Shown one piece after another: positions 1 to 7,015 of a DNA stretch of 16,428 nt; the first letter of the stretch is position 1, and the number at the start of each line of letters is the position of its first letter. This DNA comes from Clostridium sp. CAG:921 (GTDB lineage Bacteria; Bacillota; Clostridia; TANB77; CAG-465). Both the position numbers and the translations under genes were made by a program. The stretch covers positions 11,359 through 27,786 of the forward strand of contig HF991974.1 in NCBI GenBank assembly GCA_000433135.1, read 5' to 3'. The notes under the pieces are model-generated. The model was not told where the DNA came from. It worked only from the letters and a program-made list of their open reading frames with translations, and ran no database searches.

Positions 1-42
1 AATTTTTGTAATTTCTGTAAGATAAAGAAATCTAGATAAAAG

Positions 43-77
43 CTAAAAAAGCACCATGTAATTTGGTGCTTTTTTAG
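43..77. terminator. Bidirectional hairpin terminator
   Basis: A perfect 14-bp stem (43-56 with 64-77) closes a 7-nt loop. The arms carry GGTGC next to A/T runs, so the hairpin has a U-tract in either direction. The gene it terminates lies to the left of the window or was lost; no intact gene abuts it on the right. Confidence 0.75.
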
Positions 78-90
78 TTTTAATAGAATA

Positions 91-113
91 TATCGAATAG
101 TTTGTGTAAACTA
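91..113. repeat. Possible terminal inverted repeat of a decayed IS256-family element
   Basis: Read on the minus strand, this stretch gives TTTACACAAACTATTCGATA, about 40 nt past the stop of the transposase remnant at 151-363. From memory it resembles the TTTACACA-containing ends of IS256/Mutator elements. I see no matching opposite end in the window, so only one end can be proposed. This is inference from position and resemblance. Confidence 0.35.
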
Positions 114-150
114 GAATAAACTTTATATGATATTTTAAATAGGGGCTTTA

Positions 151-363
151 TTATATCCTCCCATCAAAAAATATTCTTAATTCATTTATTATTTCCAAAT
201 TACGATATGGCTGACTCCATTTTTCTGCTATTGTTTCTGTTGCTAAGTATACACTTTTTTCAAGTGATTTTTTTTAGCTCTGCTCCATATTTATAGAATG
301 TTGATACATTCTCACAGTTATTTATCCAATTATCTAGATTAATATTCCTTTTTGTTATTTTAT
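151..363 (-). pseudogene. Decayed IS256/Mutator-family transposase, C-terminal remnant
   Basis: Two minus-strand reading frames together recall the end of an IS256-family transposase. The first reads NLDNWINNCENVSTFYKYG followed by AELKK, matching the usual W-x-NNWxELSTFFKYPPEIRK region. After a +/-1 shift at an eight-T run (268-275), the second reads SVYLATETIAEKWSQPYRN and ends FFDGRI plus a stop at 151-153, matching the family's YLAT...KWTMPIRNW...FEGRI ending. The stretch normally between these two blocks, about 30 residues including the conserved TTNAIE motif, is missing. The rest of the transposase is not found upstream; a TAG closes the frame near 371-373. The remnant is therefore a non-functional fossil with a frameshift, an internal deletion and a truncated N-terminus. 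The family assignment is from recalled motifs, with fairly high confidence in the last 35 residues. Confidence 0.7.
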
Positions 364-513
364 TTTTCTACTGAACAGTAACATGCCTTAAATGTACAGT
401 TAAGTTCTAGTACTAAAATATAACTAAAACTTAGTTTTATACTCTTCATTTTTAGTATTATTTTTTATATCTGAAATTTATTTATAAACATACTATAAAT
501 TTTTAATAATTTC

Positions 514-542
514 TTGACACTTTCAAGTCATAATTATATAAT
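514..542 (+). promoter_or_regulatory. Consensus sigma-A promoter of the beta-CASP gene
   Basis: TTGACA (514-519), a 17-nt spacer and TATAAT (537-542) match the consensus exactly. The expected start near 549 leaves a leader of about 50 nt before AGGAGG and the ATG at 598. Around the -35 box, CTTGA (513-517) and TCAAG (523-527) form a small dyad that could be an operator, though this may be chance. Confidence 0.85.
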
Positions 543-597
543 CTAAGTGTGTAATATAATAAAAATCCAAATATTAATATGCTAGGAGGAAAATAGT

Positions 598-1998
598 ATG
601 GCAAATAGAGCCAAAATAACGTTTGATTTAGTATCACTTACCCCAGAGGTTACTGGAAGTTGCTTAAAATTAAAGTACAATATTCCAAATGAAAAACCAA
701 TACAAATACTTCTTGATAAAGGATATTATCAAGAAGCTAAATATTCATCTTTAAATATTCAAAAAGATGTTGATTTTAGTGATATTGATTATGTATTTTT
801 ATCTCATAATCATATCGATCATTCTGGTCTTTTACCAATTCTATATAAAAATGGATATAAGCATAAAGTATATTGTACTTATCAGACTTCAAAAGTACTT
901 CCTATTGCACTTAACAATACCGTGCAAATTATGGAAACTGAATCTAAGTTATTCAAGGTAAAACCCCTTTACTCATTTGGCGATGTAACAAAAATGATGA
1001 GTCATATAGTACGAGTTAACTATAATGAAGTTATTCGGATAAATAAAAATCTATCTGTAATGTTTATTCAAAACTCTCATCTTTACGGTGCTGCTTCAAT
1101 TTATATATCTGTTAAGGCTCCTAACCAGGAAACTAATAACTTACTATATGTTAGTGACTATGCTGAAAAGAGTCCTATTTTTAAAAGTTTAAAATTCCCA
1201 TCATGGTTATATGACAGAAAAATTAACATAATACAAGAATCTACTTATGGTGCCACAAAAGAAGAAGATGTTGAAAATGTATTTAGAGAAAATATCAAAC
1301 TTGCTTGTAAATCTAGAAAGTCTATTTTACTACCTTCATTTGCTATGGGTAGGTATCAGGAGGTTATGTATTTTATCAACTTATACAAATATTATGGCGA
1401 TATTCCAAAAAATTATACAGTTTACTTAGATGGTTCTATCTCTGATGCATATAATAAAATCCTTTTTAATAGTGATTTTTTAGATAGGAATGCTAAAGAG
1501 ATACTGTTGAAATATCCATTTCATAAAGTTGGTAAAAATAGAGAATATCTACTTAATAATCCTAATAGATGCATAGTTATTACAACATCTGGAATGGTAA
1601 CTAATGGATATTCAAAAGATTATGTAAGTCGTTGGCTAAACAGAAATGATATACTTATTCATTTGTTAAGTAATTACATGGCAGATAATTCCCTTGGAAA
1701 AGAACTTATAGAAACAACACCTGGTGACATTATTAAGATACAAGATAGTTGTATAAAAAAAGTAGCAGATGTAAAATGTACTGGTGAATTTTCAAGACAT
1801 GCCACACAAAGTGGAAATATTGAATATCTAAAAAAATTTAACAATATTGAATGTCTTTTTATAACTCACGGAAGTACAGAAAATAGGATAGCATATAAAC
1901 ATGCTGTTGATGCTACCCTTAATTTAAAAAGAACTGAAATTCTTGAAACTGGAAAAACTTATAGAGTCGGCGCCTATGGATTAAATAAGATTTTTTAA
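598..1998 (+). CDS. MBL-fold beta-CASP (CPSF73/RNase J-like) metal-dependent nuclease
   Basis: This cytoplasmic 466-residue protein carries the metallo-beta-lactamase and beta-CASP signatures of RNA-processing nucleases such as CPSF73-like exoribonucleases. The metal site is visible: H70-N-H72-I-D74-H75 (HxHxDH), H161 in NSHLYGAA and D187 in YVSDY. The beta-CASP part has E214 in QESTYG, PSFAMGRYQE at 246-255, TTSGM at 329-333, a motif-B histidine H401 in FSRHATQ, and a motif-C histidine H424 in THGS. The usual SAHADQ of motif B reads SRHATQ, so an acidic residue is replaced by Thr. No KH or RNase J C-terminal domain is present. The first residues (KITFDLVSLTPEVTGSCLKL) fit the family's start. 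It is transcribed alone from a consensus promoter, has AGGAGG nine nt before the ATG, and ends at a shared terminator. The exact substrate (RNA or DNA, exo or endo) cannot be told from sequence. Confidence 0.85.
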   Translation: MANRAKITFDLVSLTPEVTGSCLKLKYNIPNEKPIQILLDKGYYQEAKYSSLNIQKDVDFSDIDYVFLSHNHIDHSGLLPILYKNGYKHKVYCTYQTSKVLPIALNNTVQIMETESKLFKVKPLYSFGDVTKMMSHIVRVNYNEVIRINKNLSVMFIQNSHLYGAASIYISVKAPNQETNNLLYVSDYAEKSPIFKSLKFPSWLYDRKINIIQESTYGATKEEDVENVFRENIKLACKSRKSILLPSFAMGRYQEVMYFINLYKYYGDIPKNYTVYLDGSISDAYNKILFNSDFLDRNAKEILLKYPFHKVGKNREYLLNNPNRCIVITTSGMVTNGYSKDYVSRWLNRNDILIHLLSNYMADNSLGKELIETTPGDIIKIQDSCIKKVADVKCTGEFSRHATQSGNIEYLKKFNNIECLFITHGSTENRIAYKHAVDATLNLKRTEILETGKTYRVGAYGLNKIF

Positions 1999-2057
1999 AT
2001 TAGATCAGTTAACAGTTAATTACATTGCTTATTGTTATTTAAATTTTTTACTTAAGT

Positions 2058-2101
2058 AAAAAATAAGGTATGTAAATAAATTTATACATACCTTATTTTT
2101 T
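2058..2101. terminator. Bidirectional terminator between beta-CASP gene and rpmA
   Basis: A perfect 17-bp stem (2058-2074 with 2085-2101) has a 10-nt loop and A/T-tracts at both feet, so it can end transcription from both converging units. It abuts a 20-bp perfect palindrome (2044-2063, centred on ACTTAAGT) whose right half shares bases with the terminator stem, so the two hairpins are mutually exclusive in RNA. Confidence 0.85.
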
Positions 2102-2113
2102 TAATCTAAATAA

Positions 2114-2383
2114 TTAATTATTTGCTTCTTCTAAAGGATAAACGCTAACTTTAGTGTCAGTTCTTCCTTTTCTTTCATATCTAACAACTCCATCAACTAA
2201 CGCAAATAAAGTGTAGTCCTTACCACAACCTACATTAGTACCTGGATGAATTTTTGTTCCTCTTTGTCTGTACAATATGTTACCTGCTAATACAAATTGA
2301 CCATCAGCTCTTTTTGCTCCAAGTCTTTTTGATTCACTATCTCTACCATTTTTAGTAGATCCCATACCCTTTTTATGTGCCAT
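2114..2383 (-). CDS. rpmA: 50S ribosomal protein L27, without Prp-cleaved extension
   Basis: This is a component of the 50S subunit whose N-terminus reaches the peptidyl-transferase centre. At 89 residues it is of normal size and shows the diagnostic [11 protein letters not shown] block (12-22), [14 protein letters not shown] (40-53) and [10 protein letters not shown]. It begins directly [11 protein letters not shown], the form that in other bacteria is mature without processing. Many Firmicutes instead make a precursor with a short extension ending in a phenylalanine-rich cleavage site removed by the protease Prp. AAGGAG lies eight nt before the ATG. It is second in the rplU-rpmA unit, 43 nt after rplU; this gap is too small to hold prp, which usually sits there in Firmicutes. 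It ends at the shared terminator. Confidence 0.97.
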   Translation of the reverse strand: MAHKKGMGSTKNGRDSESKRLGAKRADGQFVLAGNILYRQRGTKIHPGTNVGCGKDYTLFALVDGVVRYERKGRTDTKVSVYPLEEANN

Positions 2384-2426
2384 TTAACTCACTCCTTCTT
2401 CATAACATCATTTTAAAACTAGCCAA

Positions 2427-2786
2427 TTAAGTTTCTTCTTTTTCTTCTGCAGTTGCCTTTTTAGCTCTTGTAGAAGTAACTATCTTCTCTATTTGAATCT
2501 TAGTATATGGTTGTCTATGACCTTGTGTTCTTCTATAATTTTTCTTTGCTTTGTACTTGTAAACAACTATTTTCTTTGCTTTTCCATGACCAACTACAGA
2601 TGCTTCAACTTTAGCACCTTTTACAGTATCTTGACCAATTGTTACCTTTTTGTCATCAGATATCATAAGAACTCTATCAAAAGTAACTTTATTACCTTCT
2701 TCTTCGTTTTCTAATCTGTCAACAAAAACGATATCTCCTTCTTGTACTTTGTACTGCTTACCACTAATTTCAACTATTGCGTACAT
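2427..2786 (-). CDS. rplU: 50S ribosomal protein L21
   Basis: L21 is an early-assembly 23S-rRNA-binding protein of the large subunit. The sequence starts [18 protein letters not shown] and contains the family's [19 protein letters not shown] block (about residues 77-95), which contacts rRNA. Length is 119 residues, somewhat above the usual ~103, because of a charged tail after position 103 ([16 protein letters not shown]) that is probably flexible. It is the first gene of the rplU-rpmA unit, with AGGAGG upstream and its own strong promoter overlapping the end of pth. The ~80-nt leader can fold over the ribosome binding site. Confidence 0.97.
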   Translation of the reverse strand: MYAIVEISGKQYKVQEGDIVFVDRLENEEEGNKVTFDRVLMISDDKKVTIGQDTVKGAKVEASVVGHGKAKKIVVYKYKAKKNYRRTQGHRQPYTKIQIEKIVTSTRAKKATAEEKEET

Positions 2787-2866
2787 TCTAACTCCTCCTT
2801 ATTCCAACTTTCTTTCTCGCCACTAAGGTAGTATATAACATTTTGAACCTTTTATGAACGGAATAC
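2787..2866 (-). promoter_or_regulatory. Candidate rplU 5' leader with hairpin over the ribosome binding site
   Basis: About 80 nt separate the expected transcription start from the rplU ATG. In the RNA, CCUUA (from 2824-2828) can pair with UAAGG (from 2797-2801), which forms the front of the UAAGGAGG Shine-Dalgarno sequence, enclosing a purine-rich GGCGAGAAAGAAAG loop. Firmicutes are known to carry an autoregulatory L21 leader at this position. I cannot show that this sequence matches that model, and a 5-bp pairing is weak evidence alone. Confidence 0.4.
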
Positions 2867-2872
2867 GGATAA

Positions 2873-2901
2873 ATTATAGCATAAACAAAATTAATTGTCA
2901 A
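2873..2901 (-). promoter_or_regulatory. Consensus sigma-A promoter of rplU-rpmA, embedded in the pth 3' end
   Basis: On the minus strand TTGACA (2896-2901), a 17-nt spacer and TATAAT (2873-2878) match the consensus perfectly, with a TG one base before the -10 box (extended -10). The -35 hexamer falls on the codons for Leu-Asp-Asn at the end of pth (stop 2891-2893). No terminator separates pth from it, so pth transcripts may also read into rplU. Confidence 0.88.
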
Positions 2902-3427
2902 GAAATTCTGTAAACTTTTCAAAAGCTTCTGAAAACACATTTTCTAGTACTTCAAGTTCATTTTTAGAAAATCTTTGAAGTACAAAATCTGCCATATCTT
3001 GCTTTTCATGTTTCAAATTTCCTATCCCTATTCTAAGCCTTGGCATTTGTTTTGAATTTAACGTTGAAACTATACTTTTCATTCCGTTATGTGTTCCACC
3101 ACTCCCACTTAATTTGTATCTAAATTCGCCAAATGGAATATCAACATCATCAAACACGACCAATATGTCTTTATCTTCAACATCATACCATTTTTTTACT
3201 TTTTGCACAGCAATTCCACTTAAATTCATAAAAGTTTGTGGCTTTACAAAGAGTACCTTCTTTCCGTCTATATAAATTTGAGATACGATACTATCTAGAT
3301 TTTTTCTTTTTTCATTTATCTTAAATTCATATTTACTTTCTAAAAAAGATAAGAAAAGCCATCCAGCATTATGTCGCGTATATTCATATTCATTGCCTGG
3401 ATTTCCAAGTCCTACTACTATTTTCAT
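2891..3427 (-). CDS. pth: Peptidyl-tRNA hydrolase
   Basis: The enzyme releases peptides from prematurely dropped peptidyl-tRNA so that the tRNA can be reused; it is cytoplasmic and usually essential. The 178 residues are near the normal ~190. The active-site set is intact: N9 in GLGNPG, the catalytic H19 in TRHNAG, N68 in FMNLSG, D93 in VVFDDVD and N114 in GGTHNGM. The C-terminus is slightly short. AGAAGG precedes the ATG, and a consensus promoter lies about 65 nt upstream. It is followed directly by the rplU promoter, whose -35 box occupies its last codons. On the other side it is divergent from the coupling-ATPase gene. Confidence 0.96.
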   Translation of the reverse strand: MKIVVGLGNPGNEYEYTRHNAGWLFLSFLESKYEFKINEKRKNLDSIVSQIYIDGKKVLFVKPQTFMNLSGIAVQKVKKWYDVEDKDILVVFDDVDIPFGEFRYKLSGSGGTHNGMKSIVSTLNSKQMPRLRIGIGNLKHEKQDMADFVLQRFSKNELEVLENVFSEAFEKFTEFLDN

Positions 3428-3451
3428 AAAATTTACCTTCTTTTTTTAATG

Positions 3452-3482
3452 TTTTAGCAAAATACTTGAATTTTTGCTAAAA
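3452..3482. repeat. 11-bp inverted repeat in the pth leader
   Basis: TTTTAGCAAAA (3452-3462) and its exact complement (3472-3482) flank a 9-nt spacer. The repeat starts a few bases after the predicted pth transcription start (about 3486). It could be a leader hairpin or an operator. No U-run follows on the minus strand, so it is not a normal terminator. Confidence 0.55.
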
Positions 3483-3492
3483 TTATAGTATT

Positions 3493-3521
3493 ATTATATA
3501 TGAAAACTAAATTAATGTCAA
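3493..3521 (-). promoter_or_regulatory. Consensus sigma-A promoter of pth
   Basis: On the minus strand TTGACA (3516-3521), a 17-nt spacer and TATAAT (3493-3498) match the consensus exactly. Transcription would begin near 3486, giving a leader of about 60 nt that contains the 11-bp inverted repeat. Confidence 0.85.
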
Positions 3522-3561
3522 TCATATAATTTTACCATTTTTAGGTAGTTTTATGTGACAT

Positions 3562-3632
3562 TTTACATTAGAATGATTTGTAACTATTAATGCTTATTTT
3601 AACTATAAACATTTCCATTAAAATTTATAGTT
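3562..3632 (+). promoter_or_regulatory. Candidate promoter and downstream dyad of the coupling-ATPase gene
   Basis: TTTACA (3562-3567), a 17-nt spacer and TATTAA (3585-3590) form a plausible but weaker sigma-A promoter. Just after the expected start, AACTATAAA (3601-3609) and TTTATAGTT (3624-3632) form a 9-bp inverted repeat. The arrangement mirrors the pth side, where a dyad also sits right after the start. The promoter is a guess; the dyad is directly visible. Confidence 0.4.
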
Positions 3633-3695
3633 TTATGTTATGTTTTGTAATATTTTTAGTATTTTTATGTTTACTTTTGAAAGTGGTGATTAATT

Positions 3696-6227
3696 TTGAT
3701 AGAAAATTTATTTAAAAAGCTACACATCAAGGCTAATCCAAACAAGGTGTTTTCTTATGCTTTTTATGCTATTGCAATCATACTTGTTATGATATCACTT
3801 AGTCAGGCGCTTGGCTTTTTAATATCGTCTAGTATGCCTGGGAACACTTCCCCATATTTATATTCAGTGTATTTGTTAACTCCAGTTTTAGCTTATTCAT
3901 TATTTGTTAATTCTGGTGTACCAAAAAATGATAATCAAAGAGTTAATATGTTTATATTTTCTGTTACATTACTTATGGTATTAATTGGCGAAATGGCTTG
4001 TGATTGGATTAGTAACGGAGTTGTTTGGGCACTAAAGAAACTTCCAGGCTATGATGAAGTGTTAAGACTTTATCCTGAATTTTTTGCACCAGCTATAAAA
4101 TCTATTTGTTTTGCATTTCCTTTCATTGGAATATTTAAACTAATTGACTATTTCTTGATGATATTTAGAGATGATGATACGTTTAAGTCAATTGCAGGCT
4201 TTTGTGGTATTTCACTTACAAAATCTACAAAGGAAACTGGGGCGTACACATGTGAAACGATAATCTGTACCGCTAAAGGAACTTCTTTACCAGTAATTGT
4301 ACCCGAAAAGAAACGTTATGAAGCTACTTTAGTACAAGGTGCTACTGGTACGGGTAAAACAGCAACTGTGCTTTTACCAATGAGTGCATTTGATCTTGAA
4401 AAGAAATTTTTCTTTAGAGAGTATGCAAAAAAGATTGGTTATTCAATGTTAAAACGTGGAATTGCATATATGCCTGGCCCATTCAACAATGAATACATTA
4501 ATAGAAACTTTTCACTTAACTATTTAAAGCCAAAACGTGGTATGGAAGATGAATTTATGTCATGTGTAAAGCCACTTGTACAGTATATTGATAATTCAAC
4601 TGGTGAGATTGTATACAGAAATGTCGGTATCACAGTAGTTGAAAATGATGGTAATTTTATATCTCAAGTTATAGGCGTAGCTAAAAATATGGATATCGAT
4701 GTTTTAAACATTGATCCTGCTAGTCCTGAGACTACACTTAGTATAAACCCATTTGCTATTCCAGATCCTGCTAAAGTTGCATCTATAGTTGCGGATGTTT
4801 TAAATGCAATGTATGAAAGCAATGGCGGTGGTAAAGCTGGTGATCCTTTCTTTACACAAGTTACAATTGATGCTTTTCAAAATTTATCAATATTACTAAA
4901 AGAAATGTATCCAATCTTACACAATGGTGAAATAGCTAGTCTTGAGGATATGCTTGAATTATTATATAATTTTGATGCTGTAGAAGAAATGACTGAGGAA
5001 ATGAAAAAGATTCCTGAGCTTGAGCAAAAATATAAATTACTTATTCGTTATTTTGAAAAGAACTTTTATAAACCTGCTTTAAATATAAATGGATATGAAA
5101 TTCCTGGTACACGTGGTAGTGGAAGAAAAGATACAGAAAAATTCTTATATGGTGCAATTACCCAACTAAACAATTTGGTAAGACATCCTGGCTTAAAAGC
5201 AGCACTTTGTGGCAAAAATAATATTGTTGATTTTGATAAAGCCTTAAAAGATGGTAGTGTTATAACTGCTTGTTCTAGAAAAGGTGAACTTGGTATCATC
5301 CAGGCAAAAGCGTTTGGTATGTTTTTTATATTACAATTCCAAGATGCTATACTAAGAAGAAAAGGAAATGAAGATTCACGTACTCCACACTTTTTGTATA
5401 TTGATGAATTTCCAGAATATATTACAAAAGACATGGAAGTTATGTTTACATTATTTAGAAAATATAGATGCGGCGTAACAGTAGCAATCCAAAACTTGTC
5501 ACAACTTGAAAAAAGTGGTCAAGCATACTACAGACAAGTAGTACTTGCAAATACTAAAACTCAAATTGTATTTGGAGATACTGTTCCTGAAGATAGTAAA
5601 TATTGGTCTGAAGCTTTTGGTAAAGAAAAGAAAGTTAACTATAATACATCATTTGATATGAGCACTGGTGAGTTAAAGAAAAAGACTTCTATGAATATGG
5701 AAGATAAGCTAAGAGCAAAAGTACATAAGATATCAGAACAAGGATTTGGTGGTGTATTCTATAAGACAAAAAATGCAAGTGGAAAAACTGTATTTGGTGA
5801 AGGTAAAACTTCATTCTTAAATTCAAAATATAAAGAAAGACCATATATACAGATGTACAATTTTGAAAAATATATGATGTCTAAACCTGATAATCCTACG
5901 ATAACTATAAATGACAGTGATACTACAACAAACGATGATAATTTATTTGGTGTTAATACGACTTCAAGATTAAAGAATGAATTAGAAAAAATTGCTAACA
6001 ATTCCTCAAAGGATCAAAAAAATGATACAAAAGCTGCAGATAATATTGTAAATAATCCAAGTGAAGTATTTGCTAACAGTTCAAATTCTAGTGTAGACTC
6101 AAACATAACTGATGATGATTTTGAAATTATATTTGATAATATTGAGCCAACTCTTGATTCTCAAGAAAATGGTGGTGCAATAACAGAACACTATGATACA
6201 CCTGCTATTAAGAAAAGTGATAATTAA
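3696..6227 (+). CDS. Orphan VirD4/TraG-like membrane-anchored coupling ATPase
   Basis: The 843-residue protein has the layout of type IV coupling proteins, hexameric inner-membrane ATPases that feed DNA or protein into a secretion channel. The N-terminal ~155 residues hold about four hydrophobic segments (roughly 18-44, 55-72, 85-104, 134-156). A cytosolic motor follows with Walker A GATGTGKT at 215-222 and Walker B FLYIDE (D570, E571). A conserved Gln lies in AIQNLSQL (597-604), followed by the TraM-recognition-like region to about 640. About 345 residues separate the two Walker motifs, room for an all-alpha domain. The tail from ~730 is acidic, Asn/Ser-rich and probably disordered. The start is TTG, set by GGTGAT six nt upstream. 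No relaxase, VirB4, lytic transglycosylase or integrase gene lies within 16 kb. It sits between pth and the mrnC operon with similar base composition, so a recent mobile element is not evident. The transported substrate is unknown. Confidence 0.8.
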   Translation: MIENLFKKLHIKANPNKVFSYAFYAIAIILVMISLSQALGFLISSSMPGNTSPYLYSVYLLTPVLAYSLFVNSGVPKNDNQRVNMFIFSVTLLMVLIGEMACDWISNGVVWALKKLPGYDEVLRLYPEFFAPAIKSICFAFPFIGIFKLIDYFLMIFRDDDTFKSIAGFCGISLTKSTKETGAYTCETIICTAKGTSLPVIVPEKKRYEATLVQGATGTGKTATVLLPMSAFDLEKKFFFREYAKKIGYSMLKRGIAYMPGPFNNEYINRNFSLNYLKPKRGMEDEFMSCVKPLVQYIDNSTGEIVYRNVGITVVENDGNFISQVIGVAKNMDIDVLNIDPASPETTLSINPFAIPDPAKVASIVADVLNAMYESNGGGKAGDPFFTQVTIDAFQNLSILLKEMYPILHNGEIASLEDMLELLYNFDAVEEMTEEMKKIPELEQKYKLLIRYFEKNFYKPALNINGYEIPGTRGSGRKDTEKFLYGAITQLNNLVRHPGLKAALCGKNNIVDFDKALKDGSVITACSRKGELGIIQAKAFGMFFILQFQDAILRRKGNEDSRTPHFLYIDEFPEYITKDMEVMFTLFRKYRCGVTVAIQNLSQLEKSGQAYYRQVVLANTKTQIVFGDTVPEDSKYWSEAFGKEKKVNYNTSFDMSTGELKKKTSMNMEDKLRAKVHKISEQGFGGVFYKTKNASGKTVFGEGKTSFLNSKYKERPYIQMYNFEKYMMSKPDNPTITINDSDTTTNDDNLFGVNTTSRLKNELEKIANNSSKDQKNDTKAADNIVNNPSEVFANSSNSSVDSNITDDDFEIIFDNIEPTLDSQENGGAITEHYDTPAIKKSDN

Positions 6228-6230
6228 ACC

Positions 6231-6275
6231 AAAAATATCACACACAAAACTTAAACATTTGTGTGTGATATTTTT
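6231..6275. terminator. Bidirectional terminator between coupling ATPase and the mrnC operon
   Basis: A perfect 18-bp stem (6231-6248 with 6258-6275) has the core ATCACACACAAA, a 9-nt loop and A5/T5 feet. It begins three nt after the coupling-ATPase stop and also lies 21 nt past the 52-residue minus-strand ORF, so it can end both. Confidence 0.9.
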
Positions 6276-6296
6276 ATATAAAAGAGTATATCAATA

Positions 6297-6455
6297 CTAT
6301 AGCTGTATACTTACATTATTATCCTTTGTAGATTCAATTTCTGTTTCAACTTTTAACTTTCTACCTCCTCTAAAGTAAAAAATTATATATGCACTAATGC
6401 ACATAAGGAAAATTACAAAAATAAGCCAATAAACCATTTCATTATTTTTCTTCAT
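6297..6455 (-). CDS. Small single-pass membrane protein (52 residues), unknown
   Basis: An ORF below usual length cut-offs reads MKKNNEMVYW, then a hydrophobic stretch of about 21 residues (8-28: VYWLIFVIFLMCISAYIIFYF), then a basic RGGRKLK and a polar tail ending NVSIQL. The layout is one transmembrane helix with a short N-terminal part and a ~22-residue hydrophilic C-terminal tail. By the positive-inside rule the basic RGGRKLK suggests a cytoplasmic C-terminus. AGGAG lies six nt before its ATG and overlaps the stop codon of the preceding gene (6464-6466), which signals translational coupling. It is the last gene of the mrnC unit, with the terminator 21 nt beyond. Function unknown; I recognise no family. 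Confidence 0.65.
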   Translation of the reverse strand: MKKNNEMVYWLIFVIFLMCISAYIIFYFRGGRKLKVETEIESTKDNNVSIQL

Positions 6456-6463
6456 ACGCGCTC

Positions 6464-7015
6464 CTATCTTACAATTTCGCCTTTACCTTTTTTCAAGATA
6501 TCTTTATTCTTATTCGTATTTTCTTTTTTTGGTTCTATTGTAATATTATATTCTATTTCCTCATTAATATTATCATTTGCAATTTTTTCGATACTTTCCT
6601 TGTTATTTTCTCTAGTACCATTAGAAGAAATTTCTCGTACAAGTATATCCATTTCTTTTTGCTTATTAATTCTATTTAATATATATCTAATAAAATACTC
6701 GATATACATATCTGTTGCTTCTGACCTTTTTTTCTTTTTTTTCAATTTAGTACTATCAGTACTTGATGTAACAAAAAATTCACCATCTTCATATATAAGT
6801 TGTTCTTCTCCATCAGTAAATACAACATATTTATCAATTGGCAATTTAATGTTATCTATCAAGGATAAGAACTCTACACTTTGTTTAGCATCACTTTCTA
6901 ATTTTAAAATTTCTTCCTTTGATAACTTTTTTTCCTTTTTTATTTTATTTATTATTTCTCGCAAATTTTCATCAATCTTTATATTCTTTTCATCTTTAAT
7001 TTCAGTACTACTCAT
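6464..7015 (-). CDS. Hypothetical charged protein in the mrnC operon
   Basis: No family is recognised for these 183 residues. The composition is extremely rich in Lys, Glu, Ile and Asn. Residues 1-55 look helical and charged (NLREIINKIKKEKKLSKEEILKL). A short probably beta-rich patch follows at 62-86 (PIDKYVVFTDGEEQLIYEDGEFFV), then KKKKKR (93-98), a helix YIEYFIRYILNRINKQKEMD (104-123), and a disordered Asn/Lys/Glu tail. There is no signal peptide or membrane segment. Its ATG directly follows the mrnC stop (TAAATG), with GGTGA inside the mrnC end as ribosome binding site. Its own stop overlaps the ribosome binding site of the 52-residue membrane protein. The three genes are therefore tightly coupled, and this protein may work with the membrane protein, which is inference from layout only. 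Confidence 0.7.
   Translation of the reverse strand: MSSTEIKDEKNIKIDENLREIINKIKKEKKLSKEEILKLESDAKQSVEFLSLIDNIKLPIDKYVVFTDGEEQLIYEDGEFFVTSSTDSTKLKKKKKRSEATDMYIEYFIRYILNRINKQKEMDILVREISSNGTRENNKESIEKIANDNINEEIEYNITIEPKKENTNKNKDILKKGKGEIVR

Noticed and set aside
6193..6378. 61-residue plus-strand reading frame past the coupling ATPase
   Set aside because: It starts inside the ATPase gene, runs through the perfect terminator hairpin and is antisense to the small membrane protein gene.
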